A stretch of DNA of 64,000 bases from Legionellaceae bacterium (GTDB taxonomy: Bacteria > Pseudomonadota > Gammaproteobacteria > Legionellales > Legionellaceae): NCBI GenBank assembly GCA_029210265.1, contig JARGNP010000004.1, positions 1-64,000 on the forward strand, in the 5' to 3' direction. Both the position numbers and the translations under genes were made by a program. The notes under the pieces are model-generated. The model saw only the letters and a list, made by a program, of their open reading frames with translations, was not told the origin of the DNA and made no database searches. Below are positions 25,590 through 34,313 of the stretch, in pieces. Positions within the stretch are counted from its first letter, which is position 1. Each line of letters opens with the position of its first letter.

Positions 25590-26885
25590 ATGCTAAAAAA
25601 TATTCAATTCAGTCGCAAAGGGTTTGTTGTTTGGGGTATTTGTGCCCTGTCTTTTTTGTATGAGTTTTTTTTACGCTCATCGCTTGGCACCTTTCAACAT
25701 CCACTGATGCAAGACTTACATCTTACTTCTGTTGAGTACTCGTTATTAAGCAGTACGTTGTTTCTTGTTATCTACGGTTTTATGCAGGTCCCTGTTGGTT
25801 TATTAATTGACAATATTGGACTTAAAAAAACACTGCTGATGGGGTCGTTTATCTGTGCCATGGCCTCATTTGGTTTTGCCTATTCAGAAACGTATCTATT
25901 TGCTGTCGTCATGCGCATGCTGATGGGCCTTGGTGCCTCGGTTGGTTTTTTGTGCTTACTTGTTTCGGTGAATGAATGGATGCCACACCGTTATAATGCG
26001 TTATTTATTGGGTTATCCCAATTTATTGGCACGATGGGCCCGATGCTTGGGGCCGGTCCGCTTGAGAACCTTGCGAATCAAGCGCATATGTCATGGCAGC
26101 TTATTTTTAAATATTTGGGTGTGCTTGGGTTTGGCTTATTTTTCTTGGTGTACTTATGTGTTGAAAACAATCATGAAAAAACACAGCAATATGTTGTGCT
26201 TAAACGCCCTGAAAATAAAGTCTTAGCCTTTTTGAAGCTTTTTTCATATTCACAAGCATGGTATATCGCCCTATTTTCAGCAGCTATTTATTTTCCCATT
26301 GAGTACTTATCCGAAAACGAAGGTCGTATTTTTTTAGGCCTCAAAGGTTTTAGTCCTAATTTTGCATCTTACATGATTACGGTTTCATGGATGGGCTATG
26401 CGCTTGGTTGTCCGCTGCTTGGGTTTTTATCAGATTATTTTGAGCGTCGTAAAAACGTACTTTCGTTTTCGGCGGTGCTTGGCATATTAGCTTTGGTTCT
26501 GATTATTTATGCACCGCAAAAATTATTGGTTATGAGTGGATTTTTTCTTCTTGGCGTTGCCGCCAGCGGGCAAAGTGTTGGGTTTGCTATTATTGGTGAG
26601 CAATTTAAAAAGCAGTTTGTTGTGATAGGACTTGCGCTTAATGAGGCGATGATTACAGGCTTTGCTGCGGTCAACGCGCCGGTGATTGGATGGTTTATCG
26701 ATCGCTCTAAACATCATGCGCTTGAGTTTAGATTACATGATTATCACATGGCTTTTTCTATTTTATTTATCATTGTTATTACGGCCGTAATTTTTTCTTT
26801 TTTTTATATTAAAGAAACATTTTGCAAATCGGTGGTTGATTTTAATTGCTTGAAGCCGAATCAAGCAGAAGATTGCTCGAAGTGA
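25590..26885 (+). CDS. MFS transporter
   Basis: The 431-residue protein has about twelve membrane helices and MFS motifs. The loop 2-3 motif reads GLLIDNIGLKKTLLMG, with GFLSDYFERRKNVLSF as its second-half counterpart. The opening LSFLYEFFLRSSLGTFQHPL is similar in style to nutrient transporters expanded in Legionella and Coxiella (Pht-like group). Substrate cannot be told; amino acids or nucleosides would fit that group. It is a single gene starting 128 bases from the divergent peptidase gene. Confidence 0.85.
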   Translation: MLKNIQFSRKGFVVWGICALSFLYEFFLRSSLGTFQHPLMQDLHLTSVEYSLLSSTLFLVIYGFMQVPVGLLIDNIGLKKTLLMGSFICAMASFGFAYSETYLFAVVMRMLMGLGASVGFLCLLVSVNEWMPHRYNALFIGLSQFIGTMGPMLGAGPLENLANQAHMSWQLIFKYLGVLGFGLFFLVYLCVENNHEKTQQYVVLKRPENKVLAFLKLFSYSQAWYIALFSAAIYFPIEYLSENEGRIFLGLKGFSPNFASYMITVSWMGYALGCPLLGFLSDYFERRKNVLSFSAVLGILALVLIIYAPQKLLVMSGFFLLGVAASGQSVGFAIIGEQFKKQFVVIGLALNEAMITGFAAVNAPVIGWFIDRSKHHALEFRLHDYHMAFSILFIIVITAVIFSFFYIKETFCKSVVDFNCLKPNQAEDCSK

Positions 26886-26966
26886 ATAAGTATGCAATAA
26901 TTTAGTTTTACCTTGGTTTTTTATGCGTTATATTGGGTTTTCAATGCATGTAGTGGAGATATTGTT

Positions 26967-28454
26967 ATGGCAGGCGAAAATAATACAACAGCATCTGATT
27001 ATGCTTATATACCTGCGGGTTTAGGCGCACTCGGAGTTGCGTTGCAGAATTATCAAGCGGTTGATTCGTTTCTTAAAAGTGTTATTCCAGCAGCGCAATA
27101 TTCTACACGAGCCATGCATGCGGTAGCATTTGGTGCGGGTAGTGTTTGCAGTGGCATGGTCAATTATAAAATGAACATGGATTTGCTGGGTGATTTTCTT
27201 GGCCGGTGGAAATTTGAAGATTATGATGCGTATGCAAAGGAAGTAAACGTAGAGGAATATGACTTCGTCTTGATGTCATCGTTAAATGGTGATTTAACAC
27301 AAGCATTGGATGGTGTGGTTTATTTATCTGACAATCCTAAAGCTTATTTTGTAAAAGGAATGCAGCAGGCAGTATGCTTCGATGAAGAGGTCGATTTAAC
27401 CAATTTAGCAGAGAAATTGGCTGATATTGATTTTAAAAAATCCATTTTAGTTATTACCGCAGAAGCAGCTCATACTAAAAGAAAGTATTTTGATTATAAA
27501 AATGCAACGTTGTTAGATCAAACTAAGTATTTTGGCGGAAGCTTGGTTGTTATTGTTACGGGTGTTCTTTTTGGTTTAATGGCGTTTACATTTGCGATGG
27601 GAAGTCCGCTCGCGATGTTATCGCTCGTGGCCGGTCTTTTTGTAACACTCATTACGATGATTCAAGAACTCGAAGCATGGCTTGCTGCATGGGACCCAAA
27701 AAGTGGGCCTGCAACGGGATTACCTCAGAGTTTGGGGGAGTGGTGCGGTTATATTATTGCCGTTGGAAATGTCCTTGCTTTTAGCTTGATGTTTACCTTA
27801 AGCCTAGCTGAAACGTTGATCTTGCTGCAGGTTGCAGCCGTACCCGCACTTGCCATAGGTGCCGCCGTGTCTTTTTTCTTTGGGGGATTCACGGAATATA
27901 ATTTTTACGCCCCTTATTTAACAGCGCTTTGCGGCCAGTTTGGTGACAAATGGCAAAAAATGATGGAAACGGATTGGGCTGTAGCGGGTCTTTTATGCAT
28001 GTCGACCAATGCTTTTGTAAATGCCGCGTTGACGTATGCGTCGCTTGAGCTTTTAACAGCCTTATTGGTAGCTTCAAGTATTGCTCTACCCCCAGTCGCG
28101 GTGATTACCGCATTAACGGTGGCGCTAACTATTTTTTCGGGCAGTGCTTCGTTTTTATTAGGTATGAATTTTTGGATAGGCAGCGGTGTGACTGAAGATG
28201 CAGTTATTGAGTCTCAAAATAATAGTGAGCCTCAAGATAAGCCTCAAGATGATTGTGAAATTATTAATCCAGAACGATCTGAGGTTCCGCCGCTCACCAT
28301 ATTATGGGAAACAGGTTCAACAGGTTCAACAGGTTCAATAGGTTCGACAAGTTCTGGTGGTATGTTTGGTCGGAGAGCTGATCATTCTGACTCTAGTTCT
28401 GATTCCGAGGATAATCTTGGCTATCCTCTTGTTTATGGCTGTGCGGTATCTTAA
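26967..28454 (+). CDS. Hypothetical multi-pass membrane protein
   Basis: I do not recognise this 495-residue protein. The ATG at 26967 is chosen because a GGAG at 26954-26957 precedes it. The earlier in-frame start lacks one. Residues about 195-410 hold around six hydrophobic helices (SLVVIVTGVLFGLMAFTFAM, LAMLSLVAGLFVTLITMI). The C-terminal 75 residues are polar, with a Gly-Ser-Thr repeat coded by 28312-28356 and a Ser/Asp cluster (SDSSSDSED). The next membrane gene follows after 28 bases. An effector with a polar tail is possible, but unsupported by homology. Confidence 0.6.
   Translation: MAGENNTTASDYAYIPAGLGALGVALQNYQAVDSFLKSVIPAAQYSTRAMHAVAFGAGSVCSGMVNYKMNMDLLGDFLGRWKFEDYDAYAKEVNVEEYDFVLMSSLNGDLTQALDGVVYLSDNPKAYFVKGMQQAVCFDEEVDLTNLAEKLADIDFKKSILVITAEAAHTKRKYFDYKNATLLDQTKYFGGSLVVIVTGVLFGLMAFTFAMGSPLAMLSLVAGLFVTLITMIQELEAWLAAWDPKSGPATGLPQSLGEWCGYIIAVGNVLAFSLMFTLSLAETLILLQVAAVPALAIGAAVSFFFGGFTEYNFYAPYLTALCGQFGDKWQKMMETDWAVAGLLCMSTNAFVNAALTYASLELLTALLVASSIALPPVAVITALTVALTIFSGSASFLLGMNFWIGSGVTEDAVIESQNNSEPQDKPQDDCEIINPERSEVPPLTILWETGSTGSTGSIGSTSSGGMFGRRADHSDSSSDSEDNLGYPLVYGCAVS
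28312..28356 (+). repeat. 9-base tandem repeat coding Gly-Ser-Thr units
   Basis: ACAGGTTCA occurs three times in a row, followed by two imperfect copies (ATAGGTTCG, ACAAGTTCT). In-frame copy-number changes would lengthen or shorten the polar tail by three residues at a time. Confidence 0.85.
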
Positions 28455-28482
28455 TAATCTTAATATTTGGAGTTTTTAAAAC

Positions 28483-29682
28483 ATGCTTAATAAAATATTG
28501 GGTGCTATCGTTTATTTTTTGATTCGTGTGCCGTTAATCGCTGTAGCGGTCATGCTTAGTTTTTTTCTATTTGTGGATAAACTGATGGAAGGCAAGTATC
28601 GTGAAGCGTTTAAGGGATTGTCTCTGAGCCCATTCAAGGCTCTGTGGGTTATGTTTGAGTTAAGCAGTTTAGCGCTGAGTATGGGCTGGAGTTGTGGTTT
28701 TACGGAGCTGTTTCGAGGATCATGGGAAGATACGCGAAGTTTTTTCAGTGATATTGCAGAAATAAATCCTAATTTGTTTTTTTCTGTCATGGTTCCCGAT
28801 CTTGTGGGGATATTTGAAGGTGGCTATGTTGCTGCTATATTAAACAAACTCACGCTGTTTTTCTTTTTAGATAAGTTTTTTAAAACGTATAAAAATTATG
28901 ATGATTCGCCTCATAATCCGCTGAATACAAGTATGATGAATGAGGTATTTAAAGGTGTGATTAAGGAGCAGCAATCTGATGTTATGGCACATGAGTCCGA
29001 AATTCATGATGAAATCGAAACGTTTTTAGGTGCGCGTGTTGCAGGTGCGATAGCTGACGAGAGCTTGCTGATGAACGCCTCGTTAAGGTGCTTCATGCGA
29101 TTAAAACAAGAAAGCGAAGGGAAGAGTTTTGGTGCAATAGATTTGTCATCAGGCACGGCTCAGAACCCTTTGCATGTTTTATATTTTGTATGGCATGAAG
29201 TCAAACGTCAGTATGCTTCTGAACCTCAGGTATGTGCGGCCAAGCAAGAATTATTAGCCTCTTTTTTAGGGCATATTCAACGTGGTTTTATGCGTATTGA
29301 GAACCCAGATGATCATGCGGCAGATGATCCTGAGTGCCCAACGGGTGCTGTTAATATTTTATTAAGCGTATTAAAAATTGAGCCAACATTGCTTGAAAGC
29401 TGTGATAAAATACGACAGCTGCTCGATGAACGTTTGAATCAATTGTATAATCAAGAGCATAATGTACAGATCTATATTCAGAATAAGTTCGGTTTGTCTG
29501 TAACTTGGAAAAAAGAAGCGTTTATTGATAATAGCAAGCCCAAGATTACTTACTATGCTCGTTTTCTTAATGAGACGAAACAAGGACAGAATATAACGAA
29601 AGTAAAGGTTATTACATCAGAAGAACTTGAGGCGAGTGCTGAGGGAGCACTTGAGGCATGGAGCCGCCCTGTTACCTCCTAG
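28483..29682 (+). CDS. Hypothetical membrane protein with soluble C-terminal half
   Basis: I do not recognise this 399-residue protein. Residues 1-140 carry three or four hydrophobic segments (IVYFLIRVPLIAVAVMLSFF, LWVMFELSSLALSMGW). The remaining 260 residues are soluble and mainly helical, ending in a Glu-rich stretch (SEELEASAEGALEAW). GGAG at 28469-28472 supports the ATG. It probably shares a transcript with the preceding membrane gene. Glu-rich C-termini occur in Dot/Icm substrates, but that alone is weak evidence. Confidence 0.6.
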   Translation: MLNKILGAIVYFLIRVPLIAVAVMLSFFLFVDKLMEGKYREAFKGLSLSPFKALWVMFELSSLALSMGWSCGFTELFRGSWEDTRSFFSDIAEINPNLFFSVMVPDLVGIFEGGYVAAILNKLTLFFFLDKFFKTYKNYDDSPHNPLNTSMMNEVFKGVIKEQQSDVMAHESEIHDEIETFLGARVAGAIADESLLMNASLRCFMRLKQESEGKSFGAIDLSSGTAQNPLHVLYFVWHEVKRQYASEPQVCAAKQELLASFLGHIQRGFMRIENPDDHAADDPECPTGAVNILLSVLKIEPTLLESCDKIRQLLDERLNQLYNQEHNVQIYIQNKFGLSVTWKKEAFIDNSKPKITYYARFLNETKQGQNITKVKVITSEELEASAEGALEAWSRPVTS

Positions 29683-29774
29683 GAACACCGTTATGTTGTG
29701 TGCAGCGTACCTTGAGGGCTGATGATTTTCGATATTATTAGGGAGCAAACGATTACTCCCTATAACAGGTTGTA

Positions 29775-29803
29775 TTGACTCTTGATAACGTTATACTTTT
29801 AAT
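29775..29803 (+). promoter_or_regulatory. Sigma-70-like promoter for the SagB-type gene
   Basis: TTGACT (29775-29780) and TTTAAT (29798-29803) are 17 bases apart, 67 bases before the GTG start. A short hairpin (TAGGGAG 29739-29745 / CTCCCTA 29756-29762) lies just upstream and may end the previous transcript, though no T-run follows. Confidence 0.5.
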
Positions 29804-29869
29804 TTTATTGTATTCTGAGTATTCCGATGTAATATTTTTTGATGCTTATAGATAGGGATATGTTTAATC

Positions 29870-30601
29870 GTGAAGAAACGCTCAAAAAAATGCTTTATCA
29901 AGCATAAGCTAATGATTCTGGGTGTTCTGATTAGCTTACTTATCTCATTAATTTTAATTGGCGTGAAGTTGAAAACAAAGAACGTCGCTGACTTAAATCA
30001 ATTAACTTTCGTGAAGTTACCTCCCCCTATCATTAAAAGTAATATTTCAATTGAGGAAGCACTCAAAAAAAGGCGTTCATCAAGAAGATATAAGCATGAT
30101 TTGATCACTTTAAAACAAGTCGCTCAATTGCTCTGGGCAGCTCAAGGCATCACCGCTCAACATGGATTTCGTACGGCACCTTCTGCAGGAGCCTTATATC
30201 CATTGAGAGTTTACTTAGTTACTGGAAATATAAAGGGCTTACCTGCTGGAGTTTATCACTATTCCCCAGAAAATCATGGCTTAGAATTACAGCTTGTTGG
30301 TGATAAACGCACGGAGTTGGCATATACCTCTCAACACCAGAGAGCTATGTTGAACGATGCCAAAATGCATCTTGTGATTACAGCGAGCTATGAAAAAACG
30401 ATGGCTAAATATGGTCCTCGCGGCAAACGATACGTAGATATGGAAGCAGGCCATGTCGCAGAGAATATAAGTTTACAAGCTGTTTCTTTGGGAGTAGGGA
30501 CGGTGACTATTGGCGCATTTGAAGATGAACGCGTTAAGTCCGTGCTGCATCTACGAGAGGGAGAAGCACCATTATATATCATGCCTGTTGGAAAAATTTA
30601 G
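29870..30601 (+). CDS. SagB/ThcOx-type nitroreductase-fold oxidoreductase
   Basis: The 243-residue protein has an N-terminal membrane anchor (about 13-30, LMILGVLISLLISLILIGV). A nitroreductase-fold domain follows with RRSSRRYKHD, TAPSAGALYPLRVYL (FMN-binding region typical of SagB/ThcOx) and DMEAGHVAENISLQAVSLGV. SagB enzymes oxidise azolines in peptide natural products, but many stand-alone family members have other or unknown roles. No precursor peptide or cyclodehydratase gene is nearby. The start is GTG, since the only close ATG (29860) is out of frame. Confidence 0.85.
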   Translation: MKKRSKKCFIKHKLMILGVLISLLISLILIGVKLKTKNVADLNQLTFVKLPPPIIKSNISIEEALKKRRSSRRYKHDLITLKQVAQLLWAAQGITAQHGFRTAPSAGALYPLRVYLVTGNIKGLPAGVYHYSPENHGLELQLVGDKRTELAYTSQHQRAMLNDAKMHLVITASYEKTMAKYGPRGKRYVDMEAGHVAENISLQAVSLGVGTVTIGAFEDERVKSVLHLREGEAPLYIMPVGKI

Positions 30602-30661
30602 CTCTTGGCTTCTTTCAAAGGTAACTTTGGTTTGGGGTACGTACGTATCATGAGCCCTCTC

Positions 30662-32677
30662 TTACTTCGTAGCGCTCCAAAAACCAAAATTGTTTTTGGT
30701 GGTATTTTTGATGTTGTACATCGCTTCATCACTACGTCTGATTAAATCTTCTGTGGTTTTTGCATCATCAGGGTAAATAGCAATGCCCATACTTACGGCA
30801 ATGTTTAGCTGTTTATTTGTTAAGGCATAAGGTTTTGTGAGTTGTTCAAATATTTTTTTGATGGCCTTGGTCACGGCTGAAAGTGATTGTATGTCATACA
30901 TGGTGATCAAGAATTCATCCCCGCCAATGCGGGCAGCACAGTCAGATTCACGAGTACATTTTTTTAAGCGGATGGCCATGTGTTGTAACAGCTTATCACC
31001 CATAAGGTGTCCGAATTGGTCATTTATCGTTTTAAAATAATCAATGTCGATAAATATAACGGCAGCTTTTGTTTTGTTACGAGCAGATAATTTAATGATT
31101 TGGTTTGTTTGATCAATGAATGATCGTCGATTAAGAAGGTTGGTTAATATATCGTTTTTTGCTTGTTTATTGAGTTTATATTCTTTTTCTTTGCGTTGGG
31201 TGATGTCAGAAAAAACACCGACATAATGAAGGAGTTCGCCATACTCATCTTTGATGATCGTGATGGCTAAAAATTGAGGGTATATGTCGCCACTTTTCCG
31301 ACGATTCCATATTTCGCCTTCCCAGGCGTTGTTTGTTAAAAGGGCATGCCACATGTTTCGATAAAAGCGTTCGTCATGTTGGCCTGAACTAAGCAAGGTA
31401 GGTGATTGACCTAAAGCCTCGGAGCGACTATATCCTGTAATGGATGTGAATGCGGGATTAATATCAACAATATCGAGCTCTTTATTGAGCACCATAATGC
31501 CTTGGCCTACGGTTTGAATGATCGAGGTATTTAATAACGCGAGACGTTCTTGCTCTTTTCTTTGGGTGACATCACGAAAAATAGCAATAGCTTGCCACTG
31601 TCCATGTGATTGAAGGGCCGAGATGGTTATTTCGATTGGAATGGTGCGACAGTCTTTGGTTAAAGCATCTAGAATTATCGTTTTATTAATAACCGATCCG
31701 GTGCCTGTTTTAAAAAATATAGGTAAACCTTTCTCATAAGATGGCTTGTACTTAGCTGGCGCGAGAAGCTGATGTAAATTTTCTCCCAAAACCTCTTTTT
31801 CTGTATAACCAAAAATAACTTCAGCCGCTCTATTCCAAAAGATGATGAGCCCTTGATTATCCATCATGATGATGCCGTCGTTTGCAGCATTCGTAATATT
31901 AAAAAACCGCTCTTCAATGATTTTGAGTTCGTTAACGCTATGTACAAGCTCTTCGTTTATTTCTCTTATTTTTACAAAGTCAGGTGTTTTAAGGGTTTGT
32001 CTTCGAGTCGAAGCTTTTTGATTATTTGGGCCATATTTTTCTAAATAAGCATCAATCTTATCGGGTGGCGCCATTATAAATTTACAGCAGTCGTCCCCTC
32101 GAGCTTTACAAGAAATTTCTATAGTAATCAGGGGTATTTGGAAGCTTTCTTCACACCAGCCTGAAGAATAACCCGCATTCATGATGCAGACGGGTGTTTT
32201 TGTTTTTTTTCCTGCTCGAATCCAAGCGTCGGACTCAAAAGAGAAGGGGTGTTTATACATGAGAAAAAAGTCATGAGGATCGAGATGTGATTCGGGTGAA
32301 ATTTCGACAGAAGCCCATCCTACGTAGGCAAAATGAGCTGGCCCCATAACAAAAGTTTCTGATGGCGTTTTTAGCTTCAGCTTTTTACGATAAAACGCAG
32401 CATCTTTTTGCCCGATGGCATGTGAAAAATCGAATAAAATTTGTCGTGTAAAATCGGTTGCGCTATTTTTTTTTACGGCGCCATATGATTTGGAGATGCA
32501 ATCAAAAAAATCATTGGCTAATGACGATGCTCTTATGAGAATGTAGCGTTCGTTGTCTATATTAATACTGCCGTGAGCGGGATCAAATTTAACCTCTCTA
32601 AATAACTCAGACATACGTTCTTGTGCTATTTTAAATAAGGGTTTGAGTTCTTTGGGCAGCTTTTTAGGTGATACCAT
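30662..32677 (-). CDS. Diguanylate cyclase with XylR_N/V4R-like sensor and two PAS domains
   Basis: The 671-residue protein has, in order, a XylR N-terminal/V4R-like small-molecule region (about 1-220, with MGPAHFAYVGWASVEISPES, GYSSGWCEESFQIPLITIEI and CKARGDDCCKF). Two PAS domains follow (about 250-370 and 375-500) and a GGDEF domain (about 505-671). GGDEF is intact at 585-589, and RESD at 576-579 forms an RxxD inhibitory site five residues before it. It should make cyclic di-GMP under product inhibition, in the cytoplasm. No EAL domain follows. It is a single gene. The ligand of the sensor is unknown. Confidence 0.87.
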   Translation of the reverse strand: MVSPKKLPKELKPLFKIAQERMSELFREVKFDPAHGSINIDNERYILIRASSLANDFFDCISKSYGAVKKNSATDFTRQILFDFSHAIGQKDAAFYRKKLKLKTPSETFVMGPAHFAYVGWASVEISPESHLDPHDFFLMYKHPFSFESDAWIRAGKKTKTPVCIMNAGYSSGWCEESFQIPLITIEISCKARGDDCCKFIMAPPDKIDAYLEKYGPNNQKASTRRQTLKTPDFVKIREINEELVHSVNELKIIEERFFNITNAANDGIIMMDNQGLIIFWNRAAEVIFGYTEKEVLGENLHQLLAPAKYKPSYEKGLPIFFKTGTGSVINKTIILDALTKDCRTIPIEITISALQSHGQWQAIAIFRDVTQRKEQERLALLNTSIIQTVGQGIMVLNKELDIVDINPAFTSITGYSRSEALGQSPTLLSSGQHDERFYRNMWHALLTNNAWEGEIWNRRKSGDIYPQFLAITIIKDEYGELLHYVGVFSDITQRKEKEYKLNKQAKNDILTNLLNRRSFIDQTNQIIKLSARNKTKAAVIFIDIDYFKTINDQFGHLMGDKLLQHMAIRLKKCTRESDCAARIGGDEFLITMYDIQSLSAVTKAIKKIFEQLTKPYALTNKQLNIAVSMGIAIYPDDAKTTEDLIRRSDEAMYNIKNTTKNNFGFWSATK

Positions 32678-32747
32678 AGGTCATGCATACTTTATTTGTG
32701 CGCTTGCCTTAAGGTATAGACCTCAATAGGTAGAAAATCAAAATATA

Positions 32748-32766
32748 CAAGATGATTTATCTTGTA
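32748..32766 (-). terminator. Hairpin at the spoVR stop codon
   Basis: ACAAGAT (32748-32754) and ATCTTGT (32760-32766) form a perfect 7-bp stem with the spoVR stop in the loop. On the minus strand it is followed by ATATTTTGATTTTC, a modest T-rich tail. It is a plausible weak terminator for the prkA-yeaH-spoVR operon. Confidence 0.5.
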
Positions 32767-34313
32767 GGAGTCAGAGGCATGTTAGGGCCTGATGGTTTAG
32801 GCGGGCTTGTGACCTCTTTTTCGGGACAATGATGCGTTTGCAGTGTTTCGCCTGTGGCACTTACGGTGTTGAGGGCCACAGGGAACTTCCAGAGTGCATA
32901 CACGTGCTTCATGACCTCTTGGGTGGTTTTTCCTAGGGGGACGCGGTTATGTTGTGTGTAGTGCAAGGTGAGCGACCGATCGCCTTCGATATCAACGGAA
33001 AAAACTTGAATGTCTGGATCCAGGCTTCCTAAATTATATTGCTGAGATAAAGCCTCACGGACGGTGTTATATCCCGATTCATCATGAATCGCATGGATAC
33101 GCATTTCAGGCTCTTGGTCGTTATCACTGAGTAGAAATAATTTTAAATCACGTATGATATTTGGCGAGAGAAATTGTGAAATAAAACTCTCATCTTTATA
33201 GTTTCGCATGGCACTATCTAGGCTTGTGAGCCAATCGGTATTCGCAAGAAGCGGGGCAAATTGTTTGTCTTCATCGGTTGGGTTCTCACAGATGCGTTTG
33301 ATATCTTGCATCATGTTATAGCCCAAAGCATAAGGATTAATGCCATTAAAATAAGGACTGTTGTAAGCCGGCTGTGCAACGACGTTGCTGTGATTTTGTA
33401 TGATCTCAAGCATGAATTCATCGGTCACAAGCCCTTCGTCATACAGCGCGTGTGTGAGTGTGTGATGCCAAAAACACGCCCAGCCTTCGTTCATCACTTT
33501 TGTTTGGCCTTGAGGATAAAAATATTGCGCGACTTTTCTGACAATACGGATCAATTCACGTTGCCATGATTCAAGTAGAGGCGCGTTTTTTTCGATGAAA
33601 TATAAGATATTTTCTTGGGGGTCTTCTGGAAAGCGGGCTTGTTGTTTAGATGTGTCACAGTCTTTTTCAGGCGGAAGGGTGCGCCATAGATCATTGACTT
33701 GGGATTGTTGATACGCTTCACGGTTTTGTTGGCGCAGTTTTTCTTCTTGCAGCGAAATAGGAGGTGGGTGCTTATAACGGTCGACCCCATAGTTCATAAG
33801 TGCATGGCAGGCATCAAGAATCTCTTCTACAGCATCAATGCCATGTGCTTCTTCACAGCTGCTTACGTACTGGCGCGCGAATACGAGGTAGTCGATGATG
33901 GCATCGGCATCTGTCCACATTTTGAATAAATAATTATTTTTAAAAAATGAATTATGGCCGTAGCAAGCATGAGCAATCACCAAAGCTTGCATGGCCATGC
34001 TGTTTTCTTCCATAAGATACGAAATACAAGGATTAGAATTAATCACAAGCTCATAAGCAAGCCCCATTTCACCACGTTGATAGCGTTTTTCGACGTTGAC
34101 ATATTGCTTGCCAAAAGACCAATGATGATAACCAATAGGCATGCCAACGGACGCATAGCAATCCATCATTTGTTCGGCCGTGATGATTTCAATTTGATTT
34201 GGATAGGTATCTAATTTGAAATCATGAGCAATTCGCCCAATTTCACGATCGTAGGTTTGAATGAGCTCAGGCGTCCATTCAGCGCCTGTTGAGAGTGGCG
34301 TGCGTTTTTTCAT
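32757..34313 (-). CDS. SpoVR family protein
   Basis: The 518-residue protein matches SpoVR along its length (WTPELIQTYDREIGRIAHDF near the start, HACYGHNSFFKNNYLFKMWT, KVMNEGWACFWHHTL, FNGINPYALGYNM). In non-sporulating bacteria SpoVR homologues are encoded with PrkA and YeaH and respond to starvation or stationary phase. Biochemistry is unresolved. It overlaps yeaH by four bases (ATGA), so the two are translationally coupled. Confidence 0.93.
   Translation of the reverse strand: MKKRTPLSTGAEWTPELIQTYDREIGRIAHDFKLDTYPNQIEIITAEQMMDCYASVGMPIGYHHWSFGKQYVNVEKRYQRGEMGLAYELVINSNPCISYLMEENSMAMQALVIAHACYGHNSFFKNNYLFKMWTDADAIIDYLVFARQYVSSCEEAHGIDAVEEILDACHALMNYGVDRYKHPPPISLQEEKLRQQNREAYQQSQVNDLWRTLPPEKDCDTSKQQARFPEDPQENILYFIEKNAPLLESWQRELIRIVRKVAQYFYPQGQTKVMNEGWACFWHHTLTHALYDEGLVTDEFMLEIIQNHSNVVAQPAYNSPYFNGINPYALGYNMMQDIKRICENPTDEDKQFAPLLANTDWLTSLDSAMRNYKDESFISQFLSPNIIRDLKLFLLSDNDQEPEMRIHAIHDESGYNTVREALSQQYNLGSLDPDIQVFSVDIEGDRSLTLHYTQHNRVPLGKTTQEVMKHVYALWKFPVALNTVSATGETLQTHHCPEKEVTSPPKPSGPNMPLTPTR

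Noticed and set aside
28462-29869. SagB-type gene as part of an azole-peptide cluster
   Set aside because: No YcaO-like cyclodehydratase, precursor peptide or export gene was seen within the surrounding region.
29860-29907. 15-codon open frame starting with ATG just before the SagB-type GTG start
   Set aside because: It overlaps the real gene out of frame and is too short to judge. A leader peptide role cannot be supported.
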